From Acanthosepion lycidas (lineage: Eukaryota > Mollusca > Cephalopoda > Sepiida > Sepiidae): 64,000 nt of DNA. Where the stretch lies: the NCBI GenBank assembly GCA_963932145.1, contig OZ010571.1, forward strand, positions 160,201,796 through 160,265,795. The letters run 5' to 3'. Both the position numbers and the translations under genes were made by a program. The notes beneath the pieces were generated by a model, which was not told the DNA's origin, searched no databases, and saw nothing but the letters and a program-made list of their open reading frames with translations. The number at the start of each line of letters is the position of its first letter. The first letter of the stretch is position 1. Below, piece by piece: positions 12,351 through 24,272 of the stretch.

Positions 12351-15300
12351 CTTTTGAGAATAAAAAATAAAAATTTGGATGTACAATGATTATAGACAAT
12401 TATTACTTCTCTTCCGAATTCACTTCGTAATTTTTGTCAAAAAGAAAATATAAATTCGTAATTTTATGAAAAACTATAATTTCCCCTAGATTATTACGTT
12501 TTTTTCTGTATTGCACTTGACTATTCTTCATATTTAACACATTTTTTTCATAAGCTTGTCCAAAGTTTATGCTGATAAATTTATTGGGTATTTAAGCATG
12601 AATAATATCCTTGCAGCCTTACTGCTTCATCAAAGTAAATTTTACTTCTCAATTTCTGTCCAGAAACTGTTCAATCGAAAAACACATTGGTTAGAAAATA
12701 TATTTGATAATTTGAGAAAATACCTTTTTAAATTTATTCCTTTTACATTTAACGCCAGAGTGATATTCTTGAAGCTCAGACTTCCACGATTTAAAATCTT
12801 AGAATGCAATTTTGAAAATTTGCCTTTTGAAAATCTCTAACTCTTCTCCAGGATGTTCATGAAAGAAAAATAGACTTTAATTTTATTTTGTGTTTCGTAT
12901 GATTTCTCTGGCCCTGAAATTGTATGGATGGCATTTTATAGCATGTACAAAAAATTGTTTACCATTAGCTAACACGCTGTTATTTACAATTATTAACACT
13001 GAAATGAATATTTGCTTTATTATTAAACTTCATATAGCCACCCAACAAAGACACACACACGGACACATACACAAAATTCTTATAATTACTAGTTAGTATT
13101 ATATGTAAACAACATTTGCTGATCATTCAGTATTTCTCATTTTAATTTCATTCTTTGGCGATGATCTTACAATCATCTTTAGTTTAAGAAAACAACTTTC
13201 AGTTGCATGCTCTAAGCATCATTAAAGGGAGATATAGGAATGTTATTGAAAAAGCATTTGATTCTCTCAAATCTTCCTTATTTTGTTTACATTCAATTAT
13301 GAGAAAGTCTTTCGCTCTAAAATTTTCCTTTCTCGAATGACGCTAACTTTTGCCATAAATAAATTTCAAAATTAACACTGTAACATCTGAATTAACGTCA
13401 AACATCGAGAAACAAGCAATAAAATAACAGACGAATTCACTGATTGACTTAACTGTTTCGGTTGATTTGTATATTTTACGACCAATGTTTCGAATAAGAA
13501 ATGTCAATCTACATGATTTTAAACCCAAAACGAGAAATCAAAATGACGTCCATTAAGAACAAGAAACACAATTTACTTGTTATTCAATTATTTACTATTA
13601 GATAGATCATAATTCTATCACAAAATTATTATGAAATAGCTTCGTTTTTCGGAATCGCTACAAAACTATAAGTAGTTTGCCACAAGGAGCTTTACTAGGT
13701 GGGTTAGATAATTACCTATACCTCTCTCCTTGACAGCAGTGATCAATATTTTATCCCTGATAAAAGACAGAATACTGATTTCCAAGGCAGAATTACACGT
13801 TTTACTCAGAGGATTGGCGCAACACAATCTCTGTGTAAGGAGATTGTGTTACATGTTATTTGTGTCTTACTAATTAATTATCTTTTACCTCATCAAACCC
13901 AGAAAGATATGGTTTAACAAAGCAATTTTGCTATCTACTTTTATGAAAAAAGTGTACGGATTATGCATTTGGATTACATAGTTAATTTCGCTGACGTGTT
14001 TGCTTCAATTTCGAGTTTTACTTGTCTTCAGTTTTTATTCATACAAGTCAACATATGTTTTTTTTCTTTTCTTTTATCTTTTCATTTGGTATTGGTGGTT
14101 TTTATCATTTTCTGTCTCTGTTTCTGAGTCATTCTAAAAGGATTTCCCTCTCGTTTCTTTCAAAGAAAAATATGAATGTCTTTTTGATTGCAAGTTTAAT
14201 TTTGTTGAATTCCTAGAAACAAAAATAAATCTCTGACTACTTCCTCCTTCTGTATGAATGTGTGTTTGTGTGTGTGCGTGCGCGCGCGCGCGTTTGTGCG
14301 TTTGTGCGTGTGCACACACGCGCGTATGTGCGTGTGCACACACGCGCGTATGTGCGTGTGAGTATGGGTGACTGTCGGCGACGGCGGATCTGTTCTTTTT
14401 GTTTGCGAACTGAGTGTTTTTTTTAATCATTTTAATTGTTTTTATAAAATGTTTGCATATCACGAATGCTGTTAAGTCAGTTGCTTATTTAAATCTTTTG
14501 ACGTCGACTGTTTAGTTTAACTTATTATTCCAACTGAAAAGTATTTTTAAAGGACTCTTTTGTAAGACAAGATTTTCCAGTCAAATATACAAGTGTGGAT
14601 CTAAAACATGACATTCGGCTGCAGCTACACCTTTATCCTTTGCTTCTTTGTTATGAAAGTCTGTTTACAGATGTAGCTCATATAAATTTTTGTCGTACAT
14701 TTATACGAGGCGGTACCCCAAATAACGGAGATTCAATGACTCATACTTGGTTACAACCTTGGAAAGTAACTGTGGGTCATTTCGAACTGCTTCCTTCAAA
14801 CCTTGGCGTATATCCAAACGTTTTCGCACAGTGTAACAGTTATTGCTGCGAAAATGGAAATTGGTGAATCGAGTTCTCATTTCGCGCTAGTCTGTTGCAT
14901 TCACTTTTACACAAATACTCTTGAGAAAGACATGTATTCAACTCTCGTTCACAGATATGGGTTAGACAACAGGGTAAGCTGGGTTCCATAGTGTTGTGTG
15001 GCTACCAGTCTAAGAGTGGGGGAATTCTGAATTCCAATCTGTGGATAAAGTAACGGGAAACTGCTGTATAATCTTTTTCAAGAATGCCTGAATTTCACAG
15101 ATAATGGGAAAAAAGTGGAGAATCCTGATTGCCTCCGTCCTGAAGTTCATCTTAAAATCTACTTAAAATGAAATTTTCTTCATTTAATTTGTTCCTACTA
15201 GGAAAATGGATTCTGTATTGACTGTCATAGTGAAATATTGAAAAGAGACTAACCATTTGAATTTCGCTTCTTTCAAGACATAAAATATTTTTTAATTTTA

Positions 15301-15585
15301 TCACTGGAGATAAAAAAAAAAAAAAAAAAAGTAGATTCACTACGATAGTCCAAAGTGTAGGTAATCGTGCATAGATTCAAGACAGCCCGTAGTATCAAAA
15401 GCAAAACTTTAATATTTTGAAATAGTTATTGCTCATTAATTGGTGGGTTATAAAATGTGTACTGTATTATAAATTGCTGAAATCTGTGGAAACTGTTATT
15501 GCAGAATATTACAATTGTTAAATTTTAAGATGGAGCATTTTGGCTAAAGAGAAAAGTCTATTTACAGAGCAGGGATGCTATAATG
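12351..15585. other. AT-rich stretch without recognised genes
   Basis: No coding exon is supported; open frames at 12556-12840 and 14595-14867 have no resemblance I recognise. Structured parts are a perfect 11-bp inverted repeat (AACACAATCTC at 13821-13831 and its complement at 13840-13850, 8-nt loop) and the GT/GC repeat listed separately. Confidence 0.45.
14256..14360. repeat. Alternating purine-pyrimidine GT/GC tract with 24-bp tandem units
   Basis: A GT tract passes into (CG)n at about 14280-14292 and then into two tandem copies of a 24-bp unit containing GTGCGTGTGCACACACGCGC plus a partial third. Almost every step alternates purine and pyrimidine. An apparent minus-strand frame with repeated His/Ala/Arg is produced by this repeat and is not a gene. 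Confidence 0.85.
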
Positions 15586-15890
15586 CAGTACTGTTGTTGC
15601 ATGACAACTCTCGTTCAAAAGTTGATTTAGTTATCCAAAAAGCATAATGGAATTGGAATGAGAAATTCTTCCGCACTCACTATATACACAAGAATTGGTG
15701 CTGTCGGTTAATCATTTGTTGCTCTCAATGCAACATTTCATATCTGGTAAAAAATTTAAAGATCTTTCCGGTATACAAAATCTAATTGGTAAATTTACTG
15801 TGTCAAAGCCAAAGTCGTTTTATCAAGATGAAATTCGAAATCTTCTTTTTTATAAAGTTGTAGAAAGTAATATATTTTCATGATTATTAA
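15585..15890 (+). pseudogene. mariner transposase C-terminal remnant
   Basis: In shifting plus-strand frames, an HDNSR motif (second catalytic aspartate region) at about 15600 is followed by LLSMQHF, GKKFK and SKPKSFYQDEIRNLL and ends KVVESN at about 15875. This order and spacing are those of the mariner transposase C-terminus. The third catalytic residue region (usually SPDLAPTDYHLF) reads TQELVLSVNHLL, so the acidic residue is gone. Frameshifts and loss of the N-terminal half show it is dead. No terminal repeats were found. Confidence 0.75.
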
Positions 15891-15964
15891 ATATATGCAC
15901 TAGCTATCATTAATTAAGTAATTTTAATAAAACGATGAAAACTTTTGCACATATCTAATAGAAA

Positions 15965-16411
15965 ATAGACATGTTAGTGCCGTGTGAGCAAAATAATGTA
16001 AATGGCGTAAGACAAAGATGTGTCTTTTCTCAAGATTTTTTCAACATCTACAGTGAGGCTATCCTAATGGAGCTGGAGAATCTCCCTGTATATATTATCG
16101 GTGGGCGTAATCTTAACATTATAAGACACGCAAATAATACTGTGTTGATGGCTCACACGGAAGGAAAATTACGGGCCCTCTTAGACGAGGTAGTAAAGGG
16201 AAACAAGAAAAAAGGACGAATCATCAACTCTATAAGACAAAGTATGATTATCAGCAAGAGAATAAGTCCAAGATGCGAACTCAAATTGGAAATGGCAACA
16301 TCTAATAAATACAAGATGAAATATCTTGGAAGTGTTTTAACAGAGTGTAAAATGCAACACCGAAATCCGAACGAATTAGCGAAAGATATATTCCGAAACC
16401 TAAGCAAGTAG
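15965..16411 (+). pseudogene. LINE reverse transcriptase fragment, copy 1
   Basis: An open frame of about 146 codons shows GVRQRCVFSQDFFNIYSEAI (RT motif with the conserved GVRQGC-SP-LFN-YSE pattern), then IRHANNTVLMAHTEGKL where active elements have RYADDTVLMA, and later MKYLGSVLTE. It is the palm and thumb of a non-LTR RT close to RTE/BovB-like LINEs. Both catalytic aspartates of the YADD box are replaced (HANN), so the enzyme would be inactive. A second copy of the same family lies at 19586-19985. Confidence 0.85.
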
Positions 16412-16559
16412 TAGTATATATATTATAAACTTCCAGGAAATCAGTGATAGCATCCCAAACCTATCGAGAAATGCATCACCTTGGAAAAACGACAAATGAT
16501 ATTCTCCTATAGTTTAATAAGCTAGAGGCTGCACAAATCCAGCAAATCACACGAGGTCA

Positions 16560-18172
16560 ACATCGTAGTAGCAGAATTATGGATTCATCAAGGAGAACAA
16601 ACGCTTGCCAACCCAGTGTTCGCCAGTGTACAATAGAAAAACCAACCAGAAGCCAAAACGTTTGTCAGGCTCATTTTTTTGCCGAACGTACAAAATTCCG
16701 CAGGCCATGGTGCAGGTGGCCAGAGAAAAAGAACGTTAAAATAGAACCTAATTACCGCCCACCTTCACATGCACTTGCTGAGATGGGATGTGTTAGACCC
16801 CACTTATATGCCACTTCTTGAAGTCGCTGATTGATAAGAGGCTCAAAAGATTATCATTGTTGTAGAGACAGGAGTTACACCATATCGATTATACCTAAGA
16901 AAATTTTAGATGGTGTAGTTATCTACCCAAAGAATGTTTCCATTGTGTCCGCTAACGGACAGAAGATTGAGTACTCAAGACAAGCTACATTAAATTTGGC
17001 GGTGTTCAATCTCAGATGCGAGTCCACTTGGATGTTTGTGATCGCAGATACCATAAACCCTCTCCTAGGTTATGATTTCTTAAATCATGTCGGTCTGACA
17101 GTCGACTGCACAAATAATCAACTGATCGAAGCAATAACAGACAGTCTAACGCAAAACCGACTCTTAGTGAACCAAGATAATGCTGCTGACACGACGGTAC
17201 GGAGAATTATGGAAAAATATCTAAAATATAATTTCACCTCATCGCAACCATAATGCCACAAAGCCGAACGATTTTCCTTGGATTGAGACTGATAGCAATC
17301 CTCCAACATTTTCTAAACCACAACTATCGTCACAGAAATTTGACATAGCGAAAGAGGAATTTAGGAAACTCCAAAAAGCAGAAATAATATCCTCTTCAAA
17401 ATCAGAATGGAGTTCAGCTTTATACATGATGCTAAATTCAATAACCAAAGTAGATCGGTACCAAGTACCGAATATAGATTCTTTATCATCTAAGCTGCAT
17501 GCTAAGAAAATGTTTTCAAAAACTGATTTATCGTCAGCTTATCAAGTGCCAGTCCAACCTGACGATGTTCGTAAAACAGCCATTGCAACACCGTTTGGCT
17601 TGTTTGAGTACAATTACATGCATTTAGGACTACGGAACGCATCAAGTACATTTCAGCGGATGGTGGACAACATTTTCTATTATTTCAGTTGTATATTCAT
17701 ATACATCGATGACCTCCTCATCTTTTCAGATGATGAAAAAACTCATTCAAAATTGTCAACAATTGTTAACGAATGACAAACCCCTTGACAATGGTTTCAG
17801 AAGTCAAACTTCACTGAAATCTGACAAACAACTTCATCTTTGTTTTATAAATGAACATGTTAATAATATCTCACATATAAAATTATCTCGACCAGCTAAT
17901 GCAGTTATTATAGATGTCTATGGTTTGCAGGAAAAGGTGAAACACAAAGCTACAGAACTTCATGATCAGCTGAATCCTATAACTGAATATCAAACCTTTG
18001 TGTGTGACATTTTGTTAATCTTTTCACGACCTTTTGCGACGCAAGAGTTCAGGAAATTTGACAGTCTGCATAATCTATCACACCATGGAATATCAGATTC
18101 AATGAAAATGATAAGGTTGATGTATTACTGGTCAAAAATGAGCAAATCAATAAAAACAAGGTGCAAATGAGA
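16560..18172 (+). pseudogene. Gypsy-type LTR retrotransposon, internally deleted gag-pol
   Basis: Plus-strand blocks follow Gypsy order. At 16650-16740 is a degenerate Gag C-terminal Cys/His block. At 16831-17253 is a protease whose active-site DTG/DSG region is missing but which keeps NPLLGYDFLNHVGL. At 17255-17776 is an RT N-terminal half with KTDLSSAYQV and a good YIDDLLIFS catalytic box. After a jump, 17990-18170 reads as the zinc-binding N-terminus of integrase (DSLHNLSHHGI...YYWSKM). The second half of RT, RNase H and the integrase catalytic core are absent. Several frameshifts occur. No LTR is convincingly attached: the LTR just downstream has its own target duplication. Confidence 0.8.
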
Positions 18173-18370
18173 AGCGAGCAGCATTTTCAAAGTGGAGCTA
18201 TATATATGTATATAAACAGATGAATAATCAAACAAAATCAGAGTTAGTAAATTAATTTTGTCCATTGTCTGATGCTTTGGTCATTGTGACATACCCAATG
18301 ACGACACACAACATTTTCTCGAATAGCTGGCGACTTTACACGTCTAAACCATCCTTGATACATTGAAAAC

Positions 18371-19204
18371 TGTTATGGGACCTTACCCATAATAACATAA
18401 TGGACTATTCCATACGTAATAAATACTGCGCCCCAAGAGGAAGCAGGGAGTCCAGTCTGAAATCGGGTGACCGGCTGATCGGCTGATCGGTTGAACTCTC
18501 CGCCTTCGGGCGGGGAGGAACCCGAACGAGGCTACGCCGAAGGGCGGAGTATTTTTCGGGGAGGAAAACCGACCCTGAACCCGTTTATACGGGTTCAAAG
18601 GACATATTTTTGACCGAGCCCACGGGATCGGAGATCCCACGTTAAACCGGCCTTGTGCCACATGATCCCCTCGTGGGGGTGGGTGACTAAATACCGTTCA
18701 ATCAGAAGTCGGGCGACCGACTGAATGGTTGAACTCTCTGCCTTCGGGCGGGGAGAAACCCGATCGAGGCTTCGTCGAAGGGCGGAGTCTCTTTCGGGGA
18801 GGTAAACCGACCCTGAACCCGTTTATACATATTTTTGGCCGAGCCCACGAGCTCGGAGATCCCACGTTAAACCGGCTTTGTGCCACATGATGCCCTCGTG
18901 GGGTGGGGGTGGCTAAATACCGTTCAGTCTGAAGTCTGGAGTGAGGTCCGTCAGAGCGAGCGAGTCAGTCAGTCGAGTTAGAGGCAATCCGAAACAGAGT
19001 CGCGTTCAGACATTGGAATAGTGATACTGGTCGAAACTACATTGTTCTCCCTACTAAACCTGATTGTTCGTACTAACACTTTCTACTTCTCTGTATATAT
19101 TCCTGTTTGTAATATATCTGTGTTATTCCATCTCCGTGTTCGAGTTCTTCTTTATTGGTTCTACCTTGGACTATCACCGTGGTACAAGGAACCGGACCAT
19201 AACA
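18371..19204 (+). mobile_element. Solo LTR with 5-bp target duplication
   Basis: The segment begins TGTTATGG and ends CCATAACA, an 8-bp inverted terminus of the usual TG...CA type, and both outer sides carry the same 5 bp, AAAAC (18366-18370 and 19205-19209). This is the signature of a complete LTR left by recombination between the two LTRs of one insertion. It is 834 bp and far GC-richer than its surroundings. Inside is a tandem duplication: unit 1 at about 18448-18692 and unit 2 at about 18693-18922, plus the start of a third, sharing CTTCGGGCGGGGAG and GAGATCCCACGTTAAACCGG. The 5-bp duplication fits Gypsy-type integrases. Confidence 0.85.
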
Positions 19205-19585
19205 AAAACAAACATACTTTCCTACTCCATGTCGTTAACTACCTACATACATTCATATGTATTTACTTCTTCCTGTATTCTTTCTCTCCATGTCTCTCTT
19301 TTATGCGCCACTTGAACTTTTCAGTTTTCACTTTATTCTTTTGCATTATTATATTGTTTTATATGAAGATTTATTTTCTATTTTTCTACACTTTGCGCAT
19401 TATTTTTTAATCCTTACCAAGGTCAATATATACCCAACTCAATTGTACCAATATATGAAGGGACGTAGTTGTAAATAGACAACACATCCATAACTGATAA
19501 TCTTCTGATTCCTAAAAGAAAATGTAGTAAAGGAAAGCAAATAAAAAGGACTATTTGAGCTATGCATTGGCGGTCTCTAAATAAA

Positions 19586-19985
19586 GACGGTGCAAAAATT
19601 TAATTGTCTAGATCATAGAGTAACAAACGACGGACATAAAAATTTGAATGCGCATAGGAATACAGAATGTCTGCCAGAAACTAAAGATAGTGTTAAAAGA
19701 TAGGAAAATGCCCTTGGAAACAAAGAATAGAGTCACGTATTGCTATCTAGTATCTAATCTCATATATGGTAGTGAATTCTAGACAGTCTTCTTACAGATG
19801 ATGAGACATGAAACGAGACAAAAACCTTGTTCTACCGACGAATTCTGAGAATACCATAGACAGAACATGTGAGCAACGATGAAGTTTTTAATTTAATAAT
19901 TGAAAGTGCAAGGAAACTGATATTTACATTCAGAAAGAAACAACTTAAATTTTTGAGATACATAAATAGAAAGATGGAGTATTTA
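19586..19985 (+). pseudogene. LINE reverse transcriptase fragment, copy 2
   Basis: Plus-strand frames give VQKFNCL, then QKLKIVLKDRKMPLETKNRV, YGSEFWTV and RKKQLKFLRYINRK, the post-RT thumb region (consensus KLSKVLKNRKISLETKKRVL...YGSECWT...RQLKFLGHI) of the same LINE family as 15965-16411. It overlaps the end of copy 1 by about 30 residues with different sequence, so the two are independent copies and not one element split by an insertion. Confidence 0.8.
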
Positions 19986-20009
19986 ATATTTTAGTTACCA
20001 CTATGGACT

Positions 20010-20990
20010 CCCTAAAAAAATTAAAAACGCATTTTAAATAATTGAAATGCCTTCTTTGAATTTAATTTGAGTTTTATTTGAGAGATAATAGCCTAAAGCT
20101 AATCTGTCTTGAAAGAAAAATATAATTTCCTTATTATTTACACTATTTGTATTCGGACTATTGTCCATATATTCTTATTGCATAAAGTATTTACTGAAAT
20201 AGCATCTTCAGGGATTTTTTTTTCTTTATATAACTGTAAAAGAATTTCACGAACACCTCCCAAAATAAAATTTACACACGAGATATCGAAAAGGAGGTGG
20301 ATAGGAAAAAGATCCAAAATATTTCAATAAATATTTCTAATAAAATAACATATACGATGCATTCATTAATAATAAGTACTGGAAATTTGGTTTGAATCGG
20401 ATAATTCTCTGCTTTTTGGAAAATAATTTAAGACAGTGGGTAACGAGGTTTTGCTTTTATTTCGGAAAAAACACATCCCTATTGGTGGTACTTAATATTC
20501 ACAGGACACATTGTACATAAACAATCGAGTGGAAAGAGAGAGGGTAACTTACTTGTGTGAAGGAATAAAAAAAAGGTATGATAAAGTGTCTCGGCTTACT
20601 TTGAGCAAGAAAGGACAGGATGTTGTGGATAGCTATGATCATATAAAAGGCGAAGTATCTATATGCTTAGTTAGAACTGGTTTACAAGGATTGTAGTCTT
20701 CAAACAACGAAAAACAAAAAGAGCATAATGAGCTCAACATTTTATCACATATTATTCGTATTGTTGTCTTAAACATAACATTTCCTTTTGAATTCATATT
20801 TTACCTTACATAACAAAAAGTATTTTTTGTGCCGAGTTGCATTTTTACTAGATATCTTCGCGGGCTTTCTAAAAAACCCGAAAAACGAATTTTAAGTAAT
20901 TTAAAAAACTTCTTTAAACTTAAATTTCGGTTTTGTTTGAAAGCTAGCTTAAAGATAATCCGAATGAAAAGAAATTGAAATTTTCGTATG
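20010..20990. repeat. Diverged direct repeat pair (about 20010-20130 and 20868-20985)
   Basis: The two blocks align over about 115 bp in the same orientation, sharing CTAAAAAA, AAAACGNATTTTAA, CTTCTTT, GTTTTNTTTGA and GAAAGAAAAAT-like strings in order, with many substitutions. The unit is AT-rich and non-coding. Between them is an open frame at 20511-20696 that I do not recognise. This may be an old local duplication or two copies of a decayed element. Confidence 0.55.
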
Positions 20991-21239
20991 TGAATAAAGT
21001 TTTAGACATTTTTCAAATATTGACACGATTTCTCGTGACTCAACGACTCATCGATCCGCCATTATAGACGAAAAATGTAAATAAGTAATTTAAAAATCCA
21101 ATATTTTTCTTAGAGCTATGTTTCGTAGTCATTTGGTAAACTTAAGGATTAATTAACTGAATTTTGTTAAAGTAGAGCTTACTTTTTGCTTAAAACCTAA
21201 TAAAAATAACGTTTATTTACGCTCGTTTTGTTTTGAAAA

Positions 21240-22330
21240 TGTAACCCATCTTCCTGGGCATGTAGTTCTAGTCGGAGGTTGAGTAAGATTGCTGTAAATT
21301 CGACGAGTCTCCATCTGAAGTGCCTTCTTCAGGAGATAATTCATCTGTGGGTTGTCATTATCAGTGGTTGGCGTTTGCTTTGGGTTTGGATTAGGTAGAG
21401 GTAGTCTTGACTGTGTTACAGGCTTCAGTCTGTCAAAGGACGTATTTTTTTAATTTTCAGAATGAAGCTAAGTAGTGAAATATTAATTTGTCTCTAGTAC
21501 TATAAAAAGAGCTTCTAAGGAGCATCTCACTCTGTCGACTCATAACCAGACATGTGTGTACTTATTTAGTTCTTGAGAAATGAAGGGCTTTAAAACAGTT
21601 TCTAGTCTCATCATTTCACCTGCTAATTGCGGAATTTTATCATTAGTAAATTCCATTTCAAAAATAGACTTGGGTAGTAGCACTGAAGTCCCTGTTACTG
21701 CAATGGCTGGTGAGTAACCTTGTTCTGTTGGTAGGTTTCGTAAACCAAGTAATACTATTGGTAAGGCATCTAAGCAGTTCTGTTTTCTTGACATTTGAAG
21801 TTTTAATTGTCCTATGTTGTCTCTCAATTACTTAACTGGATTATGGATGGTATGCTGTAGTTCTTAGTCTTAGTTTTGATAATACACTGAAAAGTTCACT
21901 TTCAAACTGTGTCGGTGACAACATACAGGGGAACTCCAAACCAGAATATCCATACATTTAGAAATGACATGGTCACTATTATAGATATAGTATCTTACAT
22001 GAGTGTACATTCAATCTATCAGGTAGCTATCTCTTGAATGTTAGAAAGCATTTCGCTGGTGATGAATATCTACTGTTTTGATTGATGGCTGATGGCAATG
22101 AGCCTACAATGTCAATATTTACGATCAAGTTCGTGTAGAGGGGAATAGGAATGGATCTACCGCTAACTTTGGGTGGTGATTAACTTTAAATTTTGACAAC
22201 TGAGACACTCTTTGCTCCGTGAACGTATATTCTTATCTATGTCAGACCAAAATTAGCGGGATTTGATCAGTTTTACTGTAGCTGTGGGTTCTCGGTGTGA
22301 TATATTACGAAAGTATCATAGATCGCCTCA
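21240..22330 (-). pseudogene. Gypsy integrase fragment
   Basis: On the minus strand, 21540-21827 reads as the C-terminal half of a Gypsy integrase with LDALPIVLLGLRNLPTEQ, GYSPAIAVTG and THVWL, typical of a mollusc-rich Gypsy lineage. Upstream (22030-22200) broken frames show traces of the catalytic core (IVNIDIVGSLP). Integrase inserts element cDNA into the genome; this copy has several stops and lacks clear catalytic D, D and E residues. It lies 65 bp from an LTR-like end of matching orientation at 22395. Confidence 0.75.
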
Positions 22331-22394
22331 AAATATTTCTAGATTGTAAGAATTTTTTTAGATAGATAATGATTTAGTGATACGTCTTACTAAT

Positions 22395-22701
22395 TGTTAT
22401 GATCCAGGTTAGGACCAAGGAATAACAACACGAACACAAGAGTAGAAATAACGAATGTATATTACACGAAATAATAATACAAGATGTAGAAGGTATTAGT
22501 ATGACTGTCAGTCTGGTTTGGAGTGAACTATTATCGCCTCGACTCGATTCGACCCTCTCTCTTGAGAGGCGTAGTATACATAGTGTTAGGAAGAGTTCCT
22601 TCTGTAATTATAGGTAAGGACCCATGGCACTAATTAACCCATAGCTGGTGGAGAAGAAGCGTATTCATACCTTTCCAATTTCCGCGTAAGTGAATATAAC
22701 G
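22395..22701 (-). repeat. LTR-like segment, probably 5' LTR of the adjacent Gypsy remnant
   Basis: Read on the minus strand it ends ...CCTAACCTGGATCATAACA, resembling the 3' end of the solo LTR at 18371-19204 (...GGACCATAACA). The opposite end (ATATAAC at about 22700) would give a weak TGTTAT-like start. No target duplication is seen, so the ends are provisional. Confidence 0.45.
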
Positions 22702-23091
22702 AACCCAGCTTGAATTGAAACACGGCTATCCATCATACCACCCGCACATCCAAGCTTACATCACCTTTTCTTTTTCTGGTCCAGAGATAAGTAAGTATGC
22801 TTACTTCATGGGTAATTCTGCAAAATACGTCCGAAATGCATCCGAAATGGAAAGAGGGCGATTCTGTCCTTTCTGGAAGTGGGATGATAAACTTGCGCAG
22901 ATTATCAAAATTGCTGCTCATATCTTCTATGCTACTTTCAATATTTCGCAAAACCTGGAATTTGATCTTATTTCGACCTGAAATTCAGTAATTTTCACCT
23001 TGATCTTATTAGGAATTGTTTTTTATCATTTTATTTCTCTCAATTTTAAAGACGTACTCTGCATTTTACCATATTACAAAAGAAAAATTTT

Positions 23092-23198
23092 AATTCCTAA
23101 ATCCATTTAATAATGCAATAGTCATAAACAAAGTTAATATATGATGTCTGTATCGGTTTTGTTTATGACTATGGCATTATTAAATGGCTTTAGCAATT
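23092..23198. repeat. Near-perfect 41-bp hairpin
   Basis: Arms 23092-23132 and 23158-23198 are complementary at 38 of 41 positions, separated by a 25-nt loop. The innermost 15 bp (ATAGTCATAAACAAA) are perfect. It could be a foldback/MITE remnant, a small-RNA precursor, or a recent inverted duplication. It is non-coding. Confidence 0.9.
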
Positions 23199-24039
23199 AT
23201 GAAATCAATTTGATTTTCCTATCTTCTAATTTACGGGCATTTTGAAAATAGTTTTAATATATCCATGTGGGTATTTACTAAATTTAGCTTAGTAACAAGG
23301 CCACTGAAATCGACGTTTTAGGAGTTGAAATGTAAAAATGGGTTAAAATTTAAACAAACAGAAAATTAAAACATTGTTTGCCAAATTCGACACGGGCTTT
23401 AGGAAATGAGAAGTTATTTTGATAGCTAATAAAGTAAGATTAATGTATTTTCAAGTGCAGATATCAGTGTGAAGTGCTTTTTTCGGCCAAAACGGGATTA
23501 GGGTGCTGATAGTTGACAGTTGGGTATGTTTTTTATGAACTCCACCTGGGTGGTCGCAGGTTTGTTTGAAAAGGCTTAGTAAAAAGTTTGAAAACTGGTA
23601 AGAGCGAAATTAATTTGAAGCTTAAGGAGAAACTAGATGTTCCTTTTCTGCGACAATCGTCTGCAATTACTGTTAATAAGGATTTCTGGCGAGGAGTCCT
23701 TCACCAATAAGAAAGCCAGTTAGCTAATTTACGGGAATATGGAGATAATGAAATGTGAGATATGGGCATTGGGAATTGTCATTTTCTAGAGTCTGGTTAG
23801 GTAAATGAAATTTTTAATCATTGTTATGAGAAAAGATTTCCCTATATAAAGCCAGCGCGCATTTAGTATGGCAGTCATTTTCCGTGAGGGGAAGAAACGG
23901 ACCAGGTTCGAACACACCCGCATTTCACCCAGCACATAAAGTACAGTGAATAAAGAGAACATTTCGTAATCATTTTTTCTCCTCACATTATTTACAGAAC
24001 GCGTTCATTTTGCTTTTTGTTTTATTTTTTTTAATCGCG

Positions 24040-24272
24040 CTAACCCCAAGCAAGGCAGTAAAGTCACTAAGACAGAATGAGTTACTGTGTGTGGAATAAT
24101 AAAAAACAGAAACATTACTAAGGAGTGAGAACAAAAGAAAAGTAATCGGGAGGACAGTAAATAGTGATTGACATTGTATTTACATTTTTGAAGATTAAAG
24201 TTGACCGGAATTGAGTTCGACAAGCGAGAATATCGAGAAAGGAAACTGTTAGCATAGAATTTACGGTTACAA
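24040..24272. repeat. Dispersed repeat family A, copy 2
   Basis: This copy matches 5076-5314 in the same orientation, with the same start (TAACCCCAAGCAA) and end (ATTTACGGTTAC). Divergence is substantial, so the copies are old. The flanks are unrelated. Confidence 0.7.

Noticed and set aside
14134..14463. His/Ala/Arg-repeat protein on the minus strand
   Set aside because: The translation is produced by the GT/GC tandem repeat.
18371..19204. 3' LTR of the Gypsy remnant at 16.6-18.2 kb
   Set aside because: Identical 5-bp duplications on both sides show that it is a separate solo LTR insertion.
19021..19410. 129-codon hydrophobic plus-strand open frame
   Set aside because: It spans the LTR end and adjoining T-rich DNA; hydrophobicity comes from T-rich codons.
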